Positions 52,266-62,486 of a stretch of 64,000 nt of DNA are shown here, one piece after another. Positions within the stretch are counted from its first letter, which is position 1, and each line of letters opens with the position of its first letter. Origin of the DNA: Dolomedes plantarius (lineage: Eukaryota; Arthropoda; Arachnida; Araneae; Dolomedidae); NCBI GenBank assembly GCA_907164885.2, contig OU015501.1, positions 65,684,808-65,748,807 of the forward strand, in the 5' to 3' direction. Both the position numbers and the translations under genes were made by a program. The notes beneath the pieces are model-generated. The model was not told the DNA's origin and ran no database searches. It saw nothing but the letters and a program-made list of their open reading frames with translations.

Positions 52266-52517
52266 TGTTAAGGTTGAAAAGGTGTTATCCTGCGCTAGTG
52301 CTTAGCGGGCCAGAAGTTTACGTGGCAGTACTGCTGGTTTGACTTACTGTTCGTGAGTATAAAAATATATTGTTCTTGAAATCTGTGTTTATACATTCCG
52401 TACAAGTAGTACGCATGCTTATTGCTGTAAAAGCCAATTATATGTGCAACGAATTCAATAAACATTGTTTCATGTATAAACTGTGTTTGCTTCAAATTCA
52501 AATAGAGTGCCACTTCA
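52266..52517 (+). repeat. LTR candidate, about 250 bp
   Basis: A purine tract AAAAAGGGGAGG is followed after TT by TGTTAAGG, as a polypurine tract precedes a 3' LTR. Inside are a TATA box (TATAAAAA, about 52358) and AATAAA (52458), about 100 nt apart, then an end at GTGCCA or CTTCA (52512 or 52517). No partner LTR and no coding region are seen to the left, and a target duplication is not evident. Confidence 0.4.
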
Positions 52518-53719
52518 AATTATATACACCCAAGTCTGGGTAGAAGTGAGCATAGATTCTCTATATAGAAATTACCATTTCTTAAGGCCTTGAGTATCTT
52601 CTTGGAATCTGGTGTAATATATTCCCTGTTTGAGTGTTTCCATACAAAGAAATTACAAATAAAACGCAAATAAAAACATTTTAGGTAGATTGAGTCAAAA
52701 TGCTAAATCTGCGTTACTAAATTTGATCAAAGGTTCAAATTAAACAACATCCCTAATGAGCTACCTAATTTAACGACTTATATTCCTCAGTCAAACTAAT
52801 TGAAACTTTTCCCGCTGCTTTTATTTAGTTTAGTGATATTTTCGATACTTCTCTATGTCTTTCATATTTTAACTAAGACGTCTATTGTCAATGAAATGGG
52901 CCCAGAGCCACATCACTATACACGTTTTGAATATTTTAGGAAATATATTTCAAAAGTGAACTTGCTTAGAAGGACCCTACCTGATATTTGTAAAAGTTTA
53001 TGCTTATATATTTGTAATAAAAACACCCCACCATTATTAATTGCCTTTGAAAAGCTAACGCGTATTCTAAATTTATGTAAACCTCAATAAAACACAGTCC
53101 TATTTCAAAAACGAAATAACCGAATATTCTATTATCTTCAATGCAAGAGTGGTAAAGTTATTTTTAGACATGATTCAGAATTCCATGATCTCGATCCCCT
53201 TTCAGAAAATCATACGACTTTTGACTCATATACCCCATGGGCAGTCAGATGTCTGTTTCTAAGCAATTAAAATAATTTTAGCCACCCAGCGTCAGGGTCA
53301 CGAACCCTTGGTATAGAAGTTTAAACAGCGATTTCTGTGTGATTCCCTTGCCCTTTCCTGGTGTCGTTCTTCCGTTGGTGTTATCTTCGCGCGTCTCTGC
53401 AAGACATATTCTGCTACTGTTCCATTATGTGGTGTCCATCAAATAACATGCAATAGAGTTTCCATATTCTGACTGTCCTGGCGGGATCCGGTGGCTCTAC
53501 TATTGTTTGTATCCTGTTCGTCTACCTACCTTATAGTGATGTTCTTGAATAATGGCCTCTTAGTGCTTCATGAAAAATAAATAATGTTACAATGTGTAAT
53601 TCAAGTATCTCTAGCTATATAATGTGTTTATCTCATCAAATACTCACGACTACGTATTCAACAGCGACTGCCTTCTATATGTGTTCTTCAAATTCATTGT
53701 ATGCATGCGAATAGCATCA
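52518..53719. other. AT-rich, no gene seen
   Basis: A GC-richer patch at 53275-53530 has no readable frame or family match. Confidence 0.45.
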
Positions 53720-53776
53720 CACCCACACACAACCGCACACACGCATATATATACATATATGTGTGTGTGTGTGTGT
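53720..53776. repeat. (CA)n/(TA)n/(TG)n microsatellite
   Basis: Mixed CA and TA units then about 8 TG units, running into the start of the LTR below. Confidence 0.85.
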
Positions 53777-54312
53777 AAATAATTATTTAGGAAAAGAAAA
53801 ATAATTAAGTTAAAATTTAAAGGGGGCTTCAGGATAGATTAATTTCGTGGCGCCAAACGCCACTACTTTCACAGAGCATAGAACGAGCGCGCCGCGAGTT
53901 TAGGGGAATACCCTTTTTAAGAGATGTAACCTTGACTCGCGCGAATGGTCGAGCGAACTAATCTATTTTTAGAGCAAGTACGGAATATGAGCAGAGTAAA
54001 AGTGTAACGTCATTAAAATAGAAGCTTCTCGAACATTCCATAAACATTACAGAGCATGCGCGACAGTTTTGCGCCCAAATGAAACAAAAGATTATTGCAG
54101 AGCATCTTCAGATTTATTACTGTGCGGAGCGCGTGTCACGGGGATGAGAACTTGGCTCGGATTGAATCGGGTTAGTTAATAGTATTTGAAATAAAGGATG
54201 TTAGATGTAATTTAATTGTAATTAATTCCACAGGCCTACGATCATTGACTGCATAGATTTAGAATAATTAAAATGGGAACAAGTTTAGAGGGAGTACGAG
54301 TAATTAGGCTCG

Positions 54313-54315
<3 letters not shown>
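53773..54315 (+). repeat. Solo LTR related to the LARD-like element
   Basis: Collinear with the 6.3-kb/9.8-kb LTRs read on their minus strand: shared AAATTTAAAGGGGG, CGTGGCG...CGCCACT, AATAAA followed by ATGTTAGAT and a CATTGACT block, and a GTCA end. About 540 bp against 525 bp. The start is blurred by the TG repeat; it ends at CA 54314-54315 and (TA)n begins at once. Divergence is high. No interior is attached, so it is a solo LTR or part of a rearranged element. Confidence 0.6.

Positions 54316-54351
<36 letters not shown>
54316..54351. repeat. (TA)n microsatellite
   Basis: Separates two related LTRs. Confidence 0.9.
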
Positions 54352-54353
<2 letters not shown>

Positions 54354-54355
<2 letters not shown>

Positions 54356-54825
54356 ATGATGATTAAAGCATAAGCTATAGTTAATTATATTAATGAGCGT
54401 TAAACAGTAATTTTTCTATTAAAGTCTTAGTGTGATCTCCAAGTCAGGAAGTGACTGTGTTTCGCAGTGAAAAGTTCAGGGTCATTCGCTCGCACACGCG
54501 CGTATCTTACATAACCATCGGATGTTCGAGCAAAAGGGGGCTCTGGAAGAAGGACTACGCCTTATGTGACTTATATAACGGAAGAGAAAGAAATTACGCA
54601 GTTCAGGGAGATTTTTGATAGAGTCAAGACGCGCGTCTGTCGCGTGCGCTGTGAGATGATGGAAAATGGCGATTTAGCTGGATTAATTGCGTATTTGATT
54701 AATGTTAATTAATAAAGAAGTGTTTAAATGTTAATTCAGTATTAGTTATTCCACCTGCCAACTGTTTGATGACTGCATTTAGAGTAAGTAGAGTGTTTTA
54801 TATGGGTGTGTGGCGATAGAGCCGT

Positions 54826-54829
<4 letters not shown>
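54354..54829 (+). repeat. Second LTR of the same family, diverged
   Basis: Its 3' half aligns with the previous LTR: AATAAAG, TTATTCCAC, GCCAAC, then TTGATGACTGCATTTAGAGT against CATTGACTGCATAGATTTAG, and an end at CGTGACA next to (TA)n. The 5' half is less clear, so the start at TGATGATG is tentative. Confidence 0.5.
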
Positions 54830-54893
<64 letters not shown>

Positions 54894-54896
54894 TAT
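54830..54896. repeat. (TA)n microsatellite
   Basis: Begins at the CA end of the second LTR. Confidence 0.9.
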
Positions 54897-55264
54897 AAAT
54901 TTCCATAATTTTTCTGACTATTGACAATTTTTACCATCACCTTACACAGCAGCCTCTACATTATAGAACGGAATTGCGTTCAAAATAAAACGTCCTGTCA
55001 TCAACAGGATAGCATAACGAAATAATGGACTTACTTCCTATCAAAAAGTTCCGTTATCCGACCCCTATATGATAGTTCTTACTTTTTCCACAAGAATTTA
55101 TTTTTTTGCTTAAGTGTCACAATGAAAATTTTGTCAGTAGTTTCTCATTTCATCGCTAGTCAAATTTTGTACTAATTGATTAGTTGCGATGGGCTGGTAA
55201 TGAAGTATTTTATTTCCCTGCTTTCTCATTTAACATGATTGAAATGGTTAAAAATCTTAAATAT
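54897..55264. other. AT-rich, no gene seen
   Basis: Nothing supported. Confidence 0.5.
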
Positions 55265-55415
55265 ATATCATCAGAATAATTATCATAAGAAGAAAACTGT
55301 TGAAAATTGAAAGACATGAAATAAACTTCTTTCCTAGGAAATGTAGGAATCAAAATATAAATGGGTAGAAATGGAAGTCTCAAAGGGGGCTCGAAGAACG
55401 TTGCCTTTCTCCAAT
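55265..55415 (+). repeat. Dispersed direct repeat, copy 1
   Basis: Aligns with 57695-57822 in the same orientation: ATATCATCAGAA, AAGAAAACTGTTGAAAAT, GACATGAAATAA and AAGAACGTTGCC occur in the same order in both. Family unknown; no target duplication seen. Confidence 0.7.
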
Positions 55416-56586
55416 TTTATACTAACGGAGGAAGTATTTATTTAAAATAGCTCTTTAAAAAAGATTGGGTATCAAAAGATGTTTACTACGGCATTTTGCC
55501 TTAAGATTTCGAATAGACAAGGAAAAAAAAAACAGCATTATGTTTTCATCCTTTATGGAATTCAAATAAAGATACATGGTAAAAGGGTGTGCTTTACAAC
55601 CGAAAGCAAAATGAATTTTTGGTTTATTTTATTTATCTGATTAACAACTTTTTTCCAACAGTCACATTGTCATTTGACACTTGTTCATTGAACAATTAGA
55701 AAGTTGTTGGCATCTTGTAATGAGAGCACCGTATATGAAAAACAACATCACACCATGGGGCCACCTCAATTTAGACCGAGTATCCAAAGGGGCGGTATCT
55801 TGGAGGGGCTCCTACCCTCCTCCTACCCTTACAAACGCCCTGGAGGGGCTCTTAAGCTTATATATATAACGTTCCCACAACCGGCACAGACATCAGGAAG
55901 CATGTTAGAAATCGATCCGAGCATTCTCAATACCGAATTGAAAATAGCCGTCTCAATTAGAAATTTGTCAGCCATACAGGAAATATCAAAAATATCAACT
56001 CCTATAAAGGAATTTTTTGATTTGAAAGTAGGCTTCATACGCTCTATAAAGGTTTCAGAATCAATATTCAAACCGCAAGTTTTAATACTGTAAAAATGAT
56101 GCTAGACATTAATCAGCCTAATGTTTCAGGAAATAAATTGTTCATGATGTGCGAGATTTGCAAAAATATAGCTGAAGTTTCATTCATGGTATAGCTTTCA
56201 ATTTCGTACTTAATTTTAAGCAATTTTTATCAAGATTTTTTGTTTTGATTAAAAATTCTGGGAGTTCCTGAAGCAAAAATTACTCAGAAAAAATTCCCCT
56301 TAAATTGGTTAAGAAAAGTAAATAATATACTAACCAGCGAGAAAATTATTTTCAAAACTTTCCTATTTACAAAAAAAAAAGATAAAGCAATTAGAATTAA
56401 TATTTCAACAGATACATCAATAATTATCATGCTTTAGTTTTATGACTAATTTATATCAATGATGAAATTATGAAGACGTTTTCGTGACTTTTGTCTTCAA
56501 TTTCGTAGTGATAACACAGGTGAGAGAAAAAATATATCAAAATATATTTAAACGAAAAGTAAATATTTTTTCTCTCAACGCACCAC
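55416..56586. other. Unassigned; includes a GC-richer block at 55740-55860
   Basis: The block shows GGGGCTCCTACC/GGGGCTCTTAAG and CTACCCTCCTCCTACCCT duplications and resembles the 48.9-kb repeat. Open frames cross it on both strands (55704-56093 plus, 56071-55829 minus), but neither shows a known motif, and they contradict each other. The remainder is AT-rich. Confidence 0.4.
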
Positions 56587-56587
56587 A

Positions 56588-56640
56588 CTTCAACAAATGC
56601 TGAAGTGTCTTCAACAAATAGTCTTCAACAAATGCTGAAG
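56588..56640. repeat. Short tandem repeat CTTCAACAAATGCTGAAG
   Basis: Two full copies (56588-56605, 56623-56640) and one partial copy between. Each unit is itself a CTTCA...TGAAG inverted repeat. Confidence 0.8.
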
Positions 56641-56879
56641 GTTATTCCTCCGATCCCCAAAATTAACTAATCAATCGATATTGATTGATGAGATTCAAAA
56701 CCACTGATCAGTACTTTTGATGACAAAAGAATATATTCATTAATGCGAAGATATATAATTTTGTTTGGATACTGCGAGCCTTGTTTTAGTTTCTTCAAGT
56801 TTAAAATAAGAATACTGCATAAGAAATGAGAGTAGTTTGCAAAAAGTTTTCCTGTAATTCTTAAAATGGTTTAAAAGTT
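56641..56879. other. AT-rich, no gene seen
   Basis: Nothing supported. Confidence 0.5.
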
Positions 56880-56939
<60 letters not shown>

Positions 56940-56967
56940 TATATATATATGTGTGTGTGTGTGTATG

Positions 56968-57028
<61 letters not shown>
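56880..57028. repeat. (CA)n(TA)n(TG)n(TA)n compound microsatellite
   Basis: CA units, a TA tract, TG units, then a second TA tract. CA/TG arms on opposite sides of TA make it partly self-complementary. Confidence 0.9.
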
Positions 57029-57030
<2 letters not shown>

Positions 57031-57694
57031 TCCTGACCGAAAGTAATTTCTTTTCATATAATATAAGGTTTGCCGGAGAGCCATTTGAAGTACCCTAAGC
57101 CCTTTCTTTCAAATTTAAAAATTAATTCTTACGACTTTCTGTGTTACTTTTTTCCTAGACAATTGGAAAAAAATTGCGTCGCCACGCAATGGAGGCCAAC
57201 ATTAATTAACTTAAGGTGCGCTTTCGTTTCTAAAAGTAATTTCAGTTTTTATGGTTTGTGTTGATTAAGCTATTCCGAGGATTCGTGCTTTCAGAATAAT
57301 GTTAGTGAGAAATAAGTTTTCAGATACACTATATTGACAAAGGGAATTGTCCCAAACTGTTGTATAGGTTTTATGAAATACATAAGCAGTTGTAGGGGCC
57401 TCACGTATACATGACATGCATCCTTATTCAGGGTGAAGTAAGTTAAAAAAAGTTCTATTTTCTATAATAAAGAAATGAATCAAACTTGAAAAATAAATAC
57501 GATATTCCCCATCAGGCGTACGAGTAGGAAATTTTTGAACCAATCCCTACGGCAAATATTAAATAATCCTTTCTTAGATCAGGGGGGACATTTAGCAGAC
57601 ATACAAAGAAAATAGTGTTCTAGGGATATCACGATTTAAAAACTAAAAAAATTACTTTATCAAAATCCATAGAGCAAGAAATAGCTATTGAATA
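57029..57694. other. AT-rich, no gene seen
   Basis: Nothing supported. Confidence 0.5.
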
Positions 57695-57822
57695 AATATC
57701 ATCAGAAGAAAACTGTTGAAAATAGAAAGGCATGAAATAATCTTCTTTTCTAGGAGTCAAACTATAAATGACTAGAAATGGGAGCCTCAAAGGGGTCTCA
57801 AAGAACGTTGCCACTCTCCAAA
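57695..57822 (+). repeat. Dispersed direct repeat, copy 2
   Basis: Partner of 55265-55415, about 2.4 kb away. A 90-codon minus-strand frame (57898-57629) spans it, but copy 1 is not open in that frame, so I do not treat it as coding. Confidence 0.7.
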
Positions 57823-60474
57823 TAGTAAAAGTGTAAATGATTGGAATTCCTTCAGCGAGACACAGAAAAAAAGACAGAAAAATCCATTCCCACCCCAAAA
57901 AAAGATAATAACGAGTAGGAGAGATAAATGACGGACTAAAATAATAAATAAATATTTACAAAATTCGGATTAGCCCCCCTTTCTGAAGAAGCCTATGTTG
58001 TAGAAATTCTGTAATTAACCAAAATGCCATCGTCAAAAGTTACATAGCAGATTTCAAAATAGTCCAACCTGGGAGTGTAGAAGATACGAATCTTTGAAAA
58101 ATTTAATCATTTCCTGGAATGTTGAGATAGTAGAATCCTTGGAATTTTTATGAAGGGGAAATCTTTTATCTCGGGGCACTATTTTTCATTTTCATACGAC
58201 TTTAACCTTACCCTTTCATGACATCTCCCAAAATAAAAACTGCCTGTTGGGTACACTTATGTACAAGATCTGGACATACACCTAGGGTGAAGGTATGCCG
58301 TTTAATAAAGTTCTTCCATATAAGAGTGGGAAGTACTTTTCTTATATGTTATACAGACGGAAAGCCCAGGATACTTCTAGTCGATGCTGCAAACTACATT
58401 CAAGGATATATCAAAATCTCAAAGGAGAAATTAACGTGCTGAAATTTCTGTTATCTTGCAATAGCCATTTAGCTTTCGAGATAACCAGTTTAGTTAACCC
58501 TCTAAATCTGCATTCCTGCACAAAGCTCTTAATCATATGTAAGATAGTTTATCCTTATGCCTAAACGATGATTTACTCTTCGAAAGAAATCCTAAGATAC
58601 AGCTGTAAAAAATATTGCTTTCTTTCTTTTGGTCATTTACATGTCTATTTTCTAAGATTCCATTCAGAAGGTTTCATTCTACAGTAAGGTTTTCTACTGC
58701 TTTTTTATATTAGAGTTTTCATTGTAATTTGGAGTAAAGACGTAAATATACTGCTGGAAAGTAAAATTGAAAGAAACGTTCACACAAACTGGCTCGCACT
58801 AAATTGACTAAATTTTAAAGTCTATATTTTCTCGGAAAACATTTTATGAGTTCTCTTCCAAGTAGCAATTATCCGACGTTAGATATTTTAGATGCTTCCT
58901 TTAATAACTCAAGATTTTTTAAACCTTTATTGCCCTTTCTTTTTAATTAACACTACAAATGAATTCATCGCAATATTATTTTTATAAAACTTGAATGTGT
59001 TTTATAGGTTTAATTTCTTTACTTCTGCGTAGACAATAACTGCTCAAACATTTATTAAGCAGACAAAACTGTACATTTAAAATTTGTTTTATAAAAATAA
59101 GATCTTAATTTTTACTAAGTTGCTATAAGCTATATAATCCCTAAAGGAATTTCTCTTAGAAGACAATGCAAGAAATGTATCTATTTGTATAGAACGTTGC
59201 ATAAAAAGATTTTATTCCGATAGCTTATAGTATTTACTGAGCAAGATACTAGACATCTATAATGTAGAATAAAGTTCTTCAAATTGATTGTTCATCAGAT
59301 GACTGTAAGTGTATATCCGCAATCAAGTGAATCCTTCGGTTACATAAAAATGTTAAATTGTTCCTGAATATTACGCTGTCCCAGATTATCAAATTTAGGC
59401 ATACGCACTCTGGTCTAAGTGAAAGGGAGTCTCAATTCATATCTAAATTATGTTCTTTTTGTCCAAATCCACTTGACCAAACGGTGGAAAGGCCATCGAC
59501 ATTCAATATTCTGTAAGCGCAAATTTATGTTCAGATTTTCTTTAATTAGAGGAACGATTGTTTTCCGTTGATTTTTCACAAGTGTTGTGTGATAAAATTC
59601 TGAGTGTCTTGATACAACACATTATTCTGGAACCAATGACGTTTCTCAGGGCTTTTCCACAACGGTAGGTCCAAGCGCAGTAACTTATTGTGAACAGACT
59701 GATTTGTGATCTCTCAATTTAAACCCTTTGAAAATATCCTCACATCAAAATCACCATTTTTTTAGCGCACACAGAGCTTGTTCACAATTTATAGAGAGAC
59801 AAAATTCAAGGAGTGTAGCAACAGACTTGCAGTTGGTTAATAGATACAAGTTCTCTAAGAGATCCAAGTAAATTGAGGGACGGTAAATATGGTGGTCACC
59901 ATAATGGATTTTATACTGCAAAAAGAAGGAAAAATAATCCATTGTTAATCTTTTTTCCCGCACCTCGCAAAAACTAAATTCCATTATATACAAAATTCAT
60001 ACAATTGCTATATGCAACTAATTAAAATAATGATTTATAAAACTCATTTCTCTTCCCTCAAATATCACTTGTGAGAGGCTCACTGGGTATTCATGTACGT
60101 TTTCACAGAATTTGAATCTCTTGATCCCCAAACATTCAAAAAGAAAAATATAATGTTTCTGATCCACTTGCATATGCTACATGTATCAGAGTTTGACAGT
60201 AACAAAGAGAGAACTTTCTACTGTAAAGAAAACTTTATGTGTTAAAGTATTTATACATCAGTTCAAAATTGTTCAATTAAGTTCCATATATCAGTTAAAA
60301 TTAAAAGTAAAAGACTGTCACTATGTCTGAAAATGTTATCGTAAAGATCAAAATTTGAACATATCTTATGGGAAAGTGAAATCTAATAGTAGGGAAGGAG
60401 GGATTAATTCTCATACAGTTTAATTAAATTTTAAATTCGATACTATTTCTCGTTAATGATATTCCAATACATGT
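57823..60474. other. AT-rich intergenic, no gene seen
   Basis: About 2.7 kb without a supported frame or repeat end. Confidence 0.5.
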
Positions 60475-60539
60475 ATGTTATTTGATAACTGTTACAGTAA
60501 TATTGGGCAGATCTTAATTAAAGAGTATGCTTTTGTAAT

Positions 60540-61760
60540 TCAAACTCATTTCTTTAGAAATTTTAGGGAGTTTGTTGAAAGGGAGAAAATGATGGCTTTC
60601 TATTATTTCAAAGATACAACCTTTAAGGAAAGGTTTAACAAGTTTCGTTCAAAAAATGTCCCGTGAAAGATAAAGCTTCATTTATTGAAGATCCTTTTAT
60701 AGCAATAAAGAACTATTGCTTTTTTCCAAATAATATTTTTACGAAACATTTATGTAAAAGTAGTATTATAAAAGTGGTTACGATTTTATCTTTCTCTTTT
60801 TCTATAAATTCACTAATCATAATCGTATCATACACATGTAAGAAATGATCGATAATACGTTCAATTTTTTTTCAAAATAATGTTATGAAGGGAATGCTTA
60901 ATTATAGATTTACGTGTAAAAATCTCTTTCCTGGACATTCCTGGACCTGGTTTCAATTAGCGGAAAATTTTTTAAAGCAAATAACGAATAAAATTTATTA
61001 AAAAAGGACTATGTTCTCCACAGTGAGTGAAAGTTTTTCAGCTATCATATTCAGTTAATTTGAAGAAGGGAATAAATCAGTGATGATTAAAGATTTACTC
61101 GTAATAATCCTTTTTTATTAAAATCTGTTAGCATAGTTTAAAGAAAATGTTGATTTTCTGCTTAGGAAAAGAACAAGACCATGACGTATCATTACATGGA
61201 TGTCTGTAGTCATTTGGAATCAATAAGTTTAAGATGTATGATGTACAATTAAAGCAAATTTCCGTTGAATACTTAAATAAATTTTGTAAAGGAGAAAATA
61301 ACAGATTTCTGTTAGAAAAGGTCTAACAGGTTCCATACTAAATATATCCAACTATTGTTATAGTTCCTATTAATGACGTAAATACTGCTCTTTTACAAAT
61401 ACTATTATTCCATAGCTGTGTCATAATTTCATAATGCAGGTTACATTTTTACCTTTCCATCAATTTATTCTCTAAACATAATCTTATCACACATATATGT
61501 GAAAAATTGATTATGCATTAAATCATTTCATAACATAATGATGTCTAATTATAGAATTATAAGTAAAATTCCTTTCTCCGGTGCGTTCCAACAAATCAGA
61601 AAAAAATATAGAAATCTATATGTATATAAATTTGCTACTTTGTGTACCATGCTGATATCCTTTAGTGCAATTATCCAGCTAATTTGAAGGAAGGAGTAAT
61701 TTGACATTAATTAATGATTTATTTTAAAAATATATAGCTGTTAAAATCACAGTTATAAAA
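60540..61760. repeat. Diverged tandem duplication, unit about 660 bp
   Basis: Matching landmarks at an offset of about 660 bp: GGTTTAACAAGTTTC / GGTCTAACAGGTTCC (60630, 61319); CATAATCGTATCATACACAT / CATAATCTTATCACACATAT (60817, 61478); TAATTATAGATTTACGTGTA / TAATTATAGAATTATAAGTA (60900, 61547); CTCTTTCCTGGACATTCC / CCTTTCTCCGGTGCGTTCC (60923, 61570); TTAATTTGAAGAAGGGA / CTAATTTGAAGGAAGGA (61056, 61679). Not coding in either copy. Confidence 0.6.
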
Positions 61761-61860
61761 TATAAAAGATCTATAGAAGTACCAATTGTCTGTTAATCAG
61801 TCTTAATGAATGGAACATCATAAGTGATACAGATGTTTGCGGCCGTTCGGAATCAAACGG

Positions 61861-61879
61861 ATATATATATATATATATA
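61861..61879. repeat. (TA)n microsatellite
   Basis: Ends at the left end of the pogo-like MITE. Confidence 0.85.
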
Positions 61880-62480
61880 CAGTCGAACCTCCATATATCG
61901 AAGTAGCAAAATGCCGGAAAAAAATTCGATATATAGAAATTTCGATATATAGAATTGATCTTAGTTTTATCATAATTTTCCTAAATCATTAAAATTAAAG
62001 CTAATTTTCGTATACGAAACTCCATTTCCAATTTATATGCGAATCACATTAAATGAAAGTTAATAACTAAAAAATGAATTAATGTTAAAGATTTCTTGAG
62101 TACTATGTACCTTAAAAAAAAACAATAATCCAGACAGTGGTTACAGTGATCACAGTTACATTCTTTTAAAAAAAACTACGAATATCTTGCTGAACAGCCA
62201 GTTTTGAGGAAAGTTCATCAAAGAAATGCTCGCATTTATTCAGTCCATTAAAAACTTCATCAGGGGTCCACGAAGTATTGTTTCAAACGCCAAAAATTAG
62301 GAGATTTTATTCTAAAGTAGAATAAAATCTCACAATATGTCGTGAAAAAAATTTCGATATATAGAGATTTTTTCGATATATAGAAACAGTTTTTCTATGT
62401 AAGGAACATGGAGATTTGCCAAGAGTTCGATATATAGAAAATTTCGATATAGGGAAGTTCGATATATGGAGTTTCGACTG
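61880..62480. mobile_element. pogo/Tigger-like MITE, 601 bp
   Basis: Ends CAGTCGAACCTCCATATATC and, in reverse complement, CAGTCGAAACTCCATATATC, with TA on both sides. The subterminal motif TTCGATATATAGA is repeated at least three times inside each end. Non-coding, so it depends on a pogo-type transposase elsewhere. Confidence 0.75.
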
Positions 62481-62486
62481 TATATA

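Noticed and set aside
55704..56093. 129-codon plus-strand frame with an 80-codon minus-strand frame opposite (56071-55829)
   Set aside because: No family resemblance on either strand and a repeat-like GC-richer start. Kept only as an unassigned region.
57629..57898. 90-codon minus-strand frame
   Set aside because: It crosses a dispersed repeat whose other copy is not open in the same frame.
60475..60848. Two adjacent 60-codon plus-strand frames
   Set aside because: They fall in the tandem duplication and are not open in the second copy.
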